NCBI GenBank assembly: GCA_947579605.1
Contig: OX388312.1
Location: 24,637,313 to 24,701,312, forward strand
DNA from: Athripsodes cinereus
Lineage: Eukaryota > Arthropoda > Insecta > Trichoptera > Leptoceridae
Reading direction: 5' to 3'
DNA: 64,000 bases
Shown in pieces: positions 1-11,014 of the stretch (position 1 is the first letter of the stretch; the number at the start of each line of letters is the position of its first letter). Position numbers and translations under genes: made by a program. Below the pieces are notes generated by a model. It was not told where the DNA came from. It saw only the letters and a program-made list of their open reading frames with translations, and made no database searches.

Positions 1-204
1 TTTATGAATTTTAAAACGAAGTTCGATTTGAAATTCAAAATACCTATATTTATGATTAGTAATGATGTAGTAGTTCAGTGTAGTCCTCGGTAAACAAAAA
101 GTCACACACTCTTTTCATCAAAACTTCGAATGTCCTGTAAGAGGAAAGTATTCATAAAACTTCACATAGAAGACAATTAACATCTACAATGCAGCGATGA
201 GGTG

Positions 205-330
205 TGCAACTCGTCCAGAATGTCTTAATTCTTATTGGCGCAGATAGATCAACTTGCATGTTTATTACATGCAGTTAGTCCGCTGGCTACCTCACTTGTG
301 GGATATGCCGTGATGGTATAGCACTAGTAG
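205..330 (+). repeat. SINE-A copy (RTE-tailed short repeat)
   Basis: This is one of at least ten copies in the window of a ~150-bp repeat. It has a head (GCGATGAGGT... then ...GAATGTCTT...), a middle containing a GCATG...CATGC pair, and a conserved tail CTGGCTACCTCACTTGTGGG followed by ATATGCCGTGATGGTATAG. The copy ends in AGTAG-type trinucleotides, as better copies do with (GTA)n. The tail matches the 3' end of the RTE LINEs at 23220 and 55290. I see no clear pol III A/B boxes, so the SINE label rests on size, copy number and LINE tail. Confidence 0.65.
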
Positions 331-1304
331 CAATAGTTTTGACATAAACAAATACTGCAAAAATAGAAAAGGTACCTACTTCGATTCGTGTGAACAAACA
401 GAATAAAGCATAGTCGGAACAATTCTATGTTTGAACTTTTAATATATGTAAACTTCCATGTTCAAACGTCTTATGGTTGTTTGTTTATTAATCTTGTTAG
501 AATAGTATTATAATAAATTCAAAATACACGCAGCGACCTTAACCGTGTCTATATTTGAAATGGCGGGTCATGAGTTTACAATAATAATATTACCTATTCA
601 TATTATTACAACAATATTATTTACATGAGTTATATAAGATTCAATTGAATACTAAATATTCAATAATTAGTCAAAATTACATCCTGGAAAAGTTTGATAC
701 ACGTTTTAAATAAAAAAATATTTACACACCATTGACTCACCAAGAAAAGGGTGTGTGGTGTAGCACTAACACTGACAGTAAGGATTAGAAAAGAAATACC
801 AAACTTTTTGCAGGCTACTCCAAAGGATAATGCCACAGAAGAATATGGATTAAAAATCATCCATAAAAATATAATACGTATTTTAGGGAAAATATTTTAA
901 TTTTCAATTTATTCCACAGTAGGTATCTTGTTAATTATTTTCTGTGATTGAAATTTTTAGAAATTCAATTCTTAATGCATTCAATCTTGACATTTTCAAC
1001 AATTCCTGTAGTCAGCATACTATAAGTGAGAAATTGAGGACGTTCATGCAACATAGTTTAAATTATATTGTGTATTTATGTATATTATACAAAAAAAAAA
1101 AAATTCGGTATGGGTGGTAATCATCGTCTTTTTGTAGCATATGTTTTTTCACACTATGTCTTGTGTCACCACAGAACATTTTGATTTTTCGTTGAATAAT
1201 ATACAACAATATAATATTCTCATGTTTTGGACGTTTGAGTGATTTATGAATGTGTAACTGATACGTTCCTAAATAAATAGAAATATAATAATTTATTTAT
1301 CTAT
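331..1304. other. AT-rich stretch, nothing recognised
   Basis: This is AT-rich DNA with a 13-bp poly-A run near 1090. The only listed-size open frame (660-860, minus) has low-complexity composition and no recognisable domain. Confidence 0.5.
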
Positions 1305-1705
1305 CTATACTCTCGTAGCGTATCTCAAGTTGGGTATACAAAGAGAACGGAATGCCGTATTAATTTATTTCTTAAGCTTTCACCAAATTTCACATATTCC
1401 ACAAGCGGTCATCTTTGAGAATTTGATTTACGTAATCAAGCCTCGGACGGACGACTGCGCTTTTTCACAACCTCTCTTTCAGATAAATACATCCCCTTCG
1501 TAATAGTTATATCCTCCATTTGTTCCACATGTTCAAACTATCGTAATTTATTTAAAATGTTTTCTATCCACAACACTACTTTTGCATCCACTCATTCTCG
1601 TACTATCTTCATCCTCACTCACCGTTATATTAAAGCAACGTTTTACCAACCATTCAATCGCATCTCCATAGCATTTATTCCACTTTTATCCTTCCCTCAC
1701 AACGC
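1305..1705 (-). pseudogene. Degraded RTE-type LINE 3' end (reverse transcriptase C-terminal region)
   Basis: Read on the minus strand, this aligns block by block with the better copy at 55290-55740. Shared blocks are the tail next to CTATACTCTCGTAGCG, the GAGAACGGAATGCC block, the CTTTGAGAATTTGAT block, the CTTTCAGATAAATACA block and the CTATCCACAACACTAC block. The frame is disrupted by many substitutions, so it is an old, 5'-truncated LINE insertion. No intact protein is predicted. Confidence 0.7.
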
Positions 1706-4079
1706 CTAGATTTAGCTTAGATATATAATGAAATAAATAATTAATTATTAACATAAAAATTATATTGCAGTAAAATCATATGGGTACAAGTGACACAATG
1801 TCCAACATAAGACAAATTAACAATATAAACTTTACAAGAACCAGCGGTAAATCAAATATTTATTGATGTTGTTTAAGAAATAATAGTCATTAAATAAGGA
1901 ATAGAATTTACTTACTTGTAACAAAACATGAATACAATATAAATTTGTACATCAAAGTGATACTAAAAAGGAATTCTGGGACAAAGTATACATTCATACC
2001 TATCCAATGCAATTCATTTAATTCGCACGTTTGTGATATAAAGTTATATCGTGATTTTGTTAGAATTACGAGTATTAACCTATGCAGAATGGATTAAAAG
2101 GAAAAAAAAACACTTTTTTTATAGATTTCTTGTAAATTGCCAAATTGCGTTTATTTACTTATATTTTGTTAAAATCAAGAATTGATCGAAATCGTGCACG
2201 TCAGTCAAACGTATAACGAAAAATTTGTTATGCATGTACTTATTTTTCAATGCTAAAAACATCTGATAGAAATAGGTAGGTACTGGAAAAAACTATAATG
2301 TTCTGGAAAAATATCTCAAATCGCAATCGACTATTTGTATTGGACTGTAGTTACAAAAAGAACAGAGATTATATCCGCTTAAATTTTACATAAAATAAAC
2401 AAATGAAATTGTGCACGGACACCTTATAAAAACTGTATTTCGAGTGGAATAATATATACTTAAATACAAAACACAGTATGGTTTAATTTACAATTACAAT
2501 TCATTCGATATCGGGTGCTTTTCAGAAATAACTTAATATTTTTTCATCATCCAAATAGTTGTATATAATCAGATATTTTTCACTATGTAGAATGATTCTC
2601 AACAAATTAATGTTTCTTGTAAGACACCAAAGCGATTCTATCCACGGCTGCTAAAAGAAAGATAATTTTGCACGGAAGGTTTGTTTTCTCTAAAGTTATT
2701 CTCTTATTTTACTTCTAAAATTTTCAGTTTAGCTGGTGGATTTATTGCTATGAAGTTTTCTTTTTAGACAAACGGATACATTACCATACAACAGACATAT
2801 CCATTAATAATAAATCTTTATAATTTTTTTTTACTACACCAATAAATTACAAATCTTATACATATTTTCATTGATGCTGCCCAACTAGGTATAACCTGTT
2901 CTAGGGCAAACATCTCACAAACATATCAAACATACTGAAACATATACACAATCACAAAAAGCATTCATCTCCTATATTAACACAATCACATTCATAACAA
3001 GAAAAACAAATAACAAAAACAATACGAATAACAAAAAAAAAAAAATATACACTATTCATTATTTTCCCAAAATTTACAAAAAGTAAAAAAAAACATCGTT
3101 CATGCAATGAATAAAAATGATATTTTAAAGGCGCTTTGAATCTGATGCGCTGAAAATTTAAAGCTTTTGTTACAAATAAGTTATAATATCACTCTGTCTA
3201 TATTTTCATTGATCATTGGATACTCATCACTGGAAAGTACTTGAGAGAATAGTTAACCTTTATCTCTTTTCCCAACTACATTGATTCAAAAAAGAAAGCA
3301 CGAATTGGTGATTAATTAACAATAATATAAAAGTTTGCGTTTTCATATTTAAATAAACGAACATAAATTATAGTTCTTTGTTTGAACAATGAGTCGAACC
3401 TAAATTGTAAAAACAAACATAATTTTTTATTCAAGGTTGTTGTATATATATGTATTAAGTGCACCGACTATAAGAATAGGTATCTATGTCTTTCCGATAT
3501 TATTATAATTGCCTTGATATTTAAATATGAAAATTATTAATGATAACTATGAAGAAAAAAATTGTAGAAACACGAAAAACATACATATTGTCTTTGTGAT
3601 TAATGGTAAACAAAATAGGATAACATTTTTAAAGCGGTACAAAACGACAGTGTCGGCATCAGTACAAGGTATGGCCGTGAGTTATCAAAGAGTTCGAGTA
3701 AAAACACTGTTCAGAAAATGTAAAAACATTCGTTGAATTTAGATTAATTAATATTAGATATTGTACCTACAGTACTATGTTCTGTTTTCCTAATTTGGTT
3801 GGTACCATTTTATGTAGACGTCGATATTTTAAGAATGAATAAAAAAATTACTGATTAATTTTTACAATTAATGCACTGGATGGCACTGGGAGGAAAATTG
3901 GATGAGAAATAATAATCATCTGTATTGCTTGATTCACTTTGACGCTTTATGTATTTTAAGAGTGAAAAAATTGTACATCAACTTTTTTCATGCGATTTAG
4001 TCTAAAATTAATTGATTAATGCAATACTATAGCCTCAAATAAAAATGTCATATAAATTTATAATAAATATGTATGAAAT
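1706..4079. other. AT-rich intergenic stretch with a possible LINE tail
   Basis: I see no supported gene. Bases 2800-2905 read on the minus strand resemble the 3' untranslated tail of a CR1/Jockey-type LINE: a GGGCAGCATC block and AATTTATTGG, ending in an A-rich terminus. This assignment is weak. The frame at 3527-3736 (+, 69 codons) has no recognisable domain and is probably chance. Confidence 0.4.
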
Positions 4080-4255
4080 CACTTACCTTTCTAGCTTTAC
4101 CCTCACACCGTATTCCGAGCGAGGAAGGCAGAGACAATTAATATCATTCAGATCTATCCATACATACTTCTTTCGTTTCCTCTACATTCGAATACTTTCT
4201 CATACAAGCACGTACCTACATAAAAAAATACAACTTTTATACAAAACAATGACCT
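4080..4255 (-). pseudogene. Short degraded RTE-type LINE 3' fragment
   Basis: Minus-strand similarity to 55300-55430: the tail ACCCTCACACCGTATTCC, then GAAGGCAGAGA, then the block CATACTTCTTTCGTTTCCTC. That last block encodes the EEAKEVC-type C-terminal motif in better copies. Only the last ~50 codons and the tail survive, with many changes. A chance plus-strand frame (4045-4257) overlaps it and should not be taken as a gene. Confidence 0.65.
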
Positions 4256-4822
4256 AAAATTCAATATAAACATCCAATTTATATCGGTGCATGATTGTTC
4301 TTATAAAATTTGTTTTACAACCAATATAGCCCCGATGATCGCTTGTAATATAAAACGTATCAATGAACTTAACAAGAACTCACTGTTTGGTTTTTTCCAT
4401 ACAAAGGTCTAAGCGAGTGGGCGTTTTTATTTGTTATACCACCTCTGTGCAGGGGTCACCCAACTACTATTATTATTATTATATTCAATAATCCTAATCT
4501 CAAACATCGCTGATCGACAACCTTGAAAAAAGACAATAGAAAATCAATTTTGGATTGTCTGTAGCTCATGTTAAAAATCATTTTATCAAACTATTAAAAA
4601 AATAAATTCATATTAGTGTCTGCTTAAAGTTGTATTGATAAAATATGTCATTAAGTTTTATATATTTAACAAAATCGAAAGAAAGCCATCAAATTTATCT
4701 GTCTATTTTGTTTTCATGCATTTTATTAGATCACACGTCGACCAGTTAATTCTCATGTGGAAGATACCGTGATTGATATGTAATATGTGATTAGATCTAC
4801 TTAATACTATTACGAAATAAAT

Positions 4823-4883
4823 AAACAAGCGTTTTATTCTACTAATGATGGTTTTATTCATTAGTAGAATAAAACGCTTGTTT
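4823..4883. repeat. Perfect 26-bp inverted repeat (hairpin)
   Basis: The left arm 4823-4848 and right arm 4858-4883 are exact reverse complements around a 9-base loop. The arm starts AAACAAGCGTTTTATTCTAC. No element boundaries or duplication are evident around it. It may be a small foldback element or a templated inversion. Confidence 0.85.
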
Positions 4884-4938
4884 CCATATGGAATTTTACT
4901 ACCTAAACACCGACACAGTGAATAATACTATTACTATA

Positions 4939-5027
4939 CCATCATGACATATTATCCCACAATTGGGGTATTCAGCGGACTAACTACATAATATTATAAA
5001 CATGTTATTCAGGATGAATGGTATAGA
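4939..5027 (-). repeat. SINE-A copy, degraded
   Basis: Reverse-strand match to the SINE-A tail: CCATCATGACATATTATCCC then GGGGTATTCAGCGGAC. It continues through the CATGTTAT and TTCAGGATGAATGG blocks of the head. Confidence 0.55.
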
Positions 5028-6243
5028 TAATAGCTGATTTGTAGTTGGTCTGCATTTAACATGACCCTCGAAAATTAACAGAAAAGAACGGGAGCACTGT
5101 GAACAGAGATTTACACGGCATTACATGTGCCTATAACAATTGTATAACACGCGTTCTAAAAGAAAACAAATTTTTAGATTAACGATAAAAAACAAAGTTT
5201 TAGATTAACGCTCGTTAATGGTGGACGCTCCACCGAAATCGCGGTAGCAAATAAAAAGCTCAAAAAATAACAATTATTACATAATCTAAAAAATCATATC
5301 ATGAAAACAAATTCATTGATTACGGGTGCATTATCAATAAAAAAATTTTTTGTAAATTTGAATCAATTTTTTTATACGTTTAATGTAGTTTTCACATTAT
5401 ATTGTATTTTTCACACCTGTATAAGTGAATATATTATTAAAAATAATAATCAATAGACCCTCGTCCGCACATGTTTTGCGGATAAGGTGTATTAAAAAAA
5501 TATTTACAGAAGTGATCAACAGTTTTTGATCACTGTGTAAAGTACTCCGTAGAAAATGTATGTAATATTTTAAAATAATAATATGTGGATCTTTGTTTTT
5601 TTGATGTATGATTGTACATTTATAAATCGTTTCGTATCACAGGAGACCCCGATCTTAAATTATCAAAGCAGTTAATTCGATCGGACTAGGAGCGAGAGTA
5701 ATCGTCTTTGTAGGAGGTAGACAAACGTTTAATCACAACGAATTACATACATACTTATGTAGGTACAACAAAATAATAATATGATATCTTTCCTGCAGTA
5801 ACTATGTAACATCTTCTACCAAAGTTATTGCCCAAAGTAATCCAGTACTCGTACTTCTAGGAATCGTGGAAAAAAAATCGAATATTATAATAATATTAAG
5901 TTATACCTACTAGTGATAGAAATGAAGATTTCATTTATTCATAATTTAATTTAAATTATTATGATTTGTACCTCATAATTATAAGGACTTGATAAAATAT
6001 TACTAAGCGTGCTATTTCTATAAAAAAAAAATGAGAAAATTAGATAAGTTGTGATGAAATAACTCTTTTGAACACAAATTTACTAGAAATAGCGATCTCT
6101 CATAAACGAGTGGATGGCCTTTGAAGATAGAATAGAAAAGCGGAGAACAAATTTAAACAACGTTTTAAATATGTGAATCCTATGGTACAAGAAATATAAA
6201 ATCAAAGTATATTTTATTACTGTTTATTTTGTAGAATTTCATA
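5028..6243. other. AT-rich stretch, nothing recognised
   Basis: Apart from scattered microsatellite-like AAT and ATT runs I see no gene, RNA or recognisable repeat here. Confidence 0.45.
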
Positions 6244-6250
6244 ATTTAAC

Positions 6251-6423
6251 GTAAATAAAAACAAAAAACTTTGTAGAGTTTAACGATGTACTTTTATTTA
6301 GTGACCAGGTTTCGACATGTTACGTCTTAACTAACGGTTAGTTTGAAAAGACTAAACATGTCGAAACCTGGTCACTAAATAAAAGTACATAGTAAAACTA
6401 CAAAGTTTTTTGTTTTTATTTAC
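6251..6423. mobile_element. Foldback element with ~70-bp terminal inverted repeats
   Basis: The element begins GTAAATAAAAACAAAAAACT and ends with its reverse complement. The arms run about 70 bp each, broken only around the AGAGTTTAACG versus AGTTTTACT segment. The centre is ~30 bp. It is flanked by ATTTAAC (6244-6250) and ATTTAAT (6424-6430), a possible 7-bp target duplication with one mismatch. There is no coding capacity. The superfamily is unknown. Confidence 0.75.
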
Positions 6424-6430
6424 ATTTAAT

Positions 6431-8783
6431 CAAAGTGTGTTTGATGCAAGTTATAAAATTTGTTTTAAGGTTTTTTTTTATTAAGCTTAAGAATGTTATA
6501 TACAAAGTATTTTTATTGATATATATTGTTATTTAATTTTAATTTCTCAGTACAATATTAAGATTGTCATATATATAGGTAGGTACCTAAGATACAACAT
6601 TATGAGATGCACCATTTTAATGTCAATCACTTATCAAGTATTAAATATAAACTATTATGTTAATACTGATTCAAAATTATTTCGTAACAATAAGGTTTCA
6701 ATCTCTATTAATTAACATACACCGACTTTGATAGAAAATAAAACAGACTATATTATAGGTATTTCAACTTGTATATATGTTGAATTGATTCTTCGTAAGT
6801 ATGGTAAAAATTAATAGACTATTGATTGCAGATTATGTAATGTATTATCCATTATTATATAATTCTTGTAGGTACTTTGTTGTGAGAATAATAATAATAT
6901 GAACGACCTTGATTAGGTTGTTCGGAAGAAGTTCTGACATCTGTCAAGATAATCAATGCCTTATATATAATCTTTGAATATATATGAAGTGGATCCTATA
7001 CTAGATAATATTATATTATTGTACGGACGGCTCTCTCGCTGTTTTGTTTTGATCGTACAGTACTTAACGTAATATTATTATTTGACTAATATAAAAAAAA
7101 TATGATAGAGTGGAGTGGAATATTTTTTTGTAGATGATGGATTATTTTTGTATGTGTAGTGTATTATTCACAACTTTGAAGAGTACATCACACAGACATT
7201 CAATAAAAAATATTTTTAACTGCGGTTCATTTAGTAAGTAATAGACAAATGTTACATATTATTTAAATATCGTACAACTTTGAATTTTAAGAGTGTTTAA
7301 ACTTTGTATGGATTTTGTAATAAGATTGAATGTATGATTTTCCATAATATTTGTTTGTAACGTGAAGGTAAAATATTAAGTACATTTTACTTTCTTCTCC
7401 CATATGTTACGCTCATAATATTATTTAAATGCATTTATTTTTCTCCACTGTATGGTACGCGAAATTATATCTCGAGGCAAATAATGTGAACTGTTTTAAC
7501 ACTTAAAATCCCGATGAGAACCATGGAGAATGGTGATTCTTAATACTCACACGCGTTGCACAATGTTTTCAATCTTTTCAAGTTGGCTCACGAGGCATAA
7601 GTGCCGCGTGTAATAATAACAATATCTGCTTTTTAACGCATCTGACAGCTTTGTTACTCAAGCGGTTAATAAAGCGTCCACAATAATGTGAAGACCCTGA
7701 ATAGAAAAAGTGTGACCATGAACCAACAGTAAAGTTCAATTGAATTATGAATTTATATGCGGCGCCATTTTGCTCACTGAAGAGGTCTCATAAAGAATCT
7801 TCATTGTCAAATACTTCATAATAATTGTTTGGTTTGTTTATTACCTATGCCAAAAATAGTCGGTAAATGATCATCGATAAATGGTGTAAACATCTAGTTT
7901 GCTTGTCTATTTACACAGCATTCGTGAAATTATTTAAGAGAATAACATACGAATACGAGTTATTTTGCATTCATAAATATTAAACAAATATTTTCATTGG
8001 TTTTACCTGATTTTATAATAAATTGAAAATTATTTTTTGTGTGAATTTTGTGATATGCATAACGTGAGAATTTATTATAAAAAGTTTAATGAAAAATATT
8101 CAAGACATTTTAATACGCAGTATTTTATTAGAAAATTTACCGTATTCATAAACAGTATGTAGATACATACGAATAACTTGGGAGAAGAAATTTTAAAGTC
8201 GTCAATCCAATATAAGAGAACTTACGGATTATACGATTAATAAAAGTCGAGATGATTACCTCCTCGCGAAATTGGAAATATATATCAAGTCAGTGGTATG
8301 CGCTCTTCACATGAGATATTCCATAGGTACTCATGAGACTTTATGAATAATTGAATCTGCTCCTTAAGGATAAACGGATTTCGAAAGGTAACGGCATATT
8401 ATATTACCACAACGGTTTTTCATCCACACAACAACAACAATATTAGCATCTTTCATGGCTTTATTATTATTGTCTGCATAAAAATACAAATAATAATAAA
8501 TTCATTATATACCAAGTGGCAAATTAAAAATCACCTTGAGTTTTATGTAACACCATACTCCTGCTCGGACAATTCAATTAGTCGATGGAAATAATAAATA
8601 AATAAAAGAACCAGACGCAAACAGAATAATAATAACAAACTGATCAATAAGTTATTGTTTAATATTATCGTCTATGTTAAAATATGACAAATATGCAGAT
8701 AAATATTTTAATATTATATGCACTATAATTGGATGGATAGTCCCAGATATAATTAAAACAACAAATTAATGGGAAAATTATGA
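6431..8783. other. AT-rich intergenic stretch, nothing recognised
   Basis: I see no open frame with protein-like character, no RNA gene and no repeat that matches another place in the window. Confidence 0.45.
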
Positions 8784-8791
8784 GTGCCCAT
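8784..8791. repeat. Target-site duplication, left (GTGCCCAT)
   Basis: This 8-bp word is repeated exactly at 9942-9949, immediately outside the right end of the hAT-like element. Confidence 0.85.
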
Positions 8792-9941
8792 CAGGGGCGG
8801 ATCTACAGTATCCAGCGCCCTGGTGCAAAAATATGACCCCCCCCCCCACTAAGTATTGACCTTAGAACCCTGGGCGTCAGAAGAAAATTTTTATGTTCAT
8901 AAACCTTGTATGAATTTAAATTGAAGTACATAATTTTAATAAATATCTATTATTGATTTATTTTATTCACTTATATGTGGAGCGTGGAGGTCTATTAAAA
9001 ACTAACAGCCAAACACAATGCAATTAGGTATCTACTTACTAAAATAAATGTGTAAATAAAGTAATAAAAACATTAAGTTACAAAACGTTGAGATATTCCA
9101 TCCATCCTTTCAACATTCACGACAATATTGATGAAATAATAAATAAAAAAAATGTCTTCATTAAAAGAAATTAAATAAATCAAAAAGTAATATTATATTA
9201 GCTGTCCTAGCGCCTAGGAACAATATAGAACAATAATAATGGGAAGGACACACAGGAAAAAACTTCATTGTATGTCAAAACCAAAACATGAATTCTCACA
9301 GTATCAATATATATACCTACACACTATATAACACAATGTATATTAGACATCTGTAATTCTGTAGTGTAGATAACTATAACATAACGTTATAGGTACATAT
9401 AGATGGATGGTGCGACTGTTCCAAAGTGCACCTAACGGAAAGGGACGGGTAGTGTACCAAGATACAAGCTTTCAATTTAAAAGAATGGGACAGACGACAT
9501 CCCATTTTTTATGTATGAAGTTTGCACCACTAGCTAGTGGTGCAAACTTCATACAAAAAAAATGGTTTATGCTAATGACTTCAAAACTTGTTATACATTA
9601 TATTTTTTGTAGTACGTACGTATATAATATATAGGACCTAGGCATTATAGTACACATTTTGTGAATGAGTAGTGTTCATTATGTGTCTATGTATTTGTAT
9701 ACTATGATCCTTATAGATATTGGACAATACTTAAATAGTAGGGTAGGTACCTGCTACTTCAGCTAGGACAGTAGGGTATTATAACACTGAAGGTTGTATA
9801 CCTAAGTGTGATTATTATTTTTTATTCCGAGGCGAAATGTTTGGAAAAAGACCAAGAAAAATAATGCTCTTTTAATGGCGCCGTTTTAAGGTAGCGCCCT
9901 GGTTTTTTGCACCAACTGCACCTATGGTAGATCCGGCGTTG
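8792..9941. mobile_element. Non-autonomous hAT-like DNA transposon, 1150 bp
   Basis: The left end reads CAGGGGCGGATCTAC and the inverted right end reads CAACGCCGGATCTAC, so 12 of 15 bases match. GTGCAAAAA occurs subterminally at both ends, and AGCGCCCTGG occurs near both ends in direct orientation. An exact 8-bp duplication GTGCCCAT flanks it, which with CA-starting short TIRs is the hAT signature. No transposase frame is present; the 75-codon plus-strand frame at 9407 overlaps the internal palindrome and is not protein-like. It must rely on a hAT transposase encoded elsewhere. Oddities are an 11-base C run near 8838 and the palindrome at 9502-9565. Confidence 0.85.
9502..9565. repeat. Large near-perfect palindrome inside the hAT-like element
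   Basis: Bases 9513-9554 form a 42-bp perfect palindrome with no loop, centred on CACTAGCTAGTG. It extends outward as CCATTTTTTAT against the reverse complement CCATTTTTTTT with one mismatch. As single strand this would form a stem of about 32 bp. Confidence 0.85.
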
Positions 9942-9949
9942 GTGCCCAT
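9942..9949. repeat. Target-site duplication, right (GTGCCCAT)
   Basis: Exact match to 8784-8791. Confidence 0.85.
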
Positions 9950-10427
9950 ATAGTGTGTGGGAATATTTCATTCAATTTAAACTTTATACAAAATCATCGA
10001 TTAAATAACAGCATCATTGTTAAATACTGTCCTTGACATGACTGGCGCCAATTTTCTTTTGAAGAAAAGCGACAAATAAAAGATATTTGATTTAATAAAA
10101 TATAAATTGAATATATAAATGATGTTTAACAATACCGAAACCGATGAATTATTATTTATTGAATGATCATTAGGAAAATAATTTGGAATATTGATTTAAA
10201 AATAATTTTTGCTAGATCTGATTTATTCACAAAATAAATATTCAAGTAGGTAATTCAGCTTTATCAAACTAATTCACCATAATACTTTTAACAAAATAAA
10301 ATAAATAATAAGGAAATGTGACTAATATTTATTAGCACTTTTATAAGTTTAATTAGTAATTTATTAAGCATGTAATTTCACAATAAATTAATTACCTTCG
10401 TAGGTTCTTTCTACATAACATCATGCA
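9950..10427. other. AT-rich stretch, nothing recognised
   Basis: Apart from A/T runs I see no gene or repeat here. Confidence 0.4.
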
Positions 10428-10515
10428 ATATCTCACAAGTGGGGTAGCCAGTGGACTAGTTGCATGAAATAAGCATGCTAATCGTTCTCTTCTTGCCAAC
10501 AAAAAAATTAGGCAT
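10428..10515 (-). repeat. SINE-A copy, partial
   Basis: Minus-strand SINE-A: TCTCACAAGTGGGGTAGCCA, then GTGGACTAGTTGCATG. It runs into the head segment with CTCTTCTTGCCAA and GGCATTCT. Confidence 0.6.
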
Positions 10516-11010
10516 TCTCAGTCAGTGTTTTTTTTATTATTAAATTGAAGATGTAAAATGTCATTGTATAGAAACATAAAATGAATACCTTTGTCTGATA
10601 ACCGTGTATTGATAGGTACAGCATACGAATCGTAATATAATAATTGATATACGTACTATGAATTGTAATATTTGTATAAGGTATAGTCAAAGATTGAAGA
10701 AGCGGCGTGGATCATTCAACCGATAGTTTAAAAACTCAAACACTACAAGACCATGTTAGTAACGATTCGAATGATTATACTAATTTTATTTACATACACT
10801 TACAGCCATCAATATTTTACAACAATACTCATGTGGATTGGCATGATATGATAATAATAATTGCATTACGTATTACATAACAATATTATACCAATAAAAC
10901 GTATCTTTAGAGGGCTAAATGTGAATCTTTACTCTTCACAAGTATACAGATATTATGAGAGTATTAATGCTTGGTACCTATCCCATGGAACAACGTAGAT
11001 AATATAGTGC
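10516..11010. other. AT-rich stretch, nothing recognised
   Basis: This is the left flank of the LTR retrotransposon. No feature is supported. The 60-codon minus frame at 10508-10690 looks like chance. Confidence 0.4.
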
Positions 11011-11014
11011 ACAT
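11011..11014. repeat. 4-bp target-site duplication ACAT (left)
   Basis: ACAT directly precedes the first LTR base, and ACAT recurs at 19309-19312 directly after the last LTR base. Confidence 0.65.
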
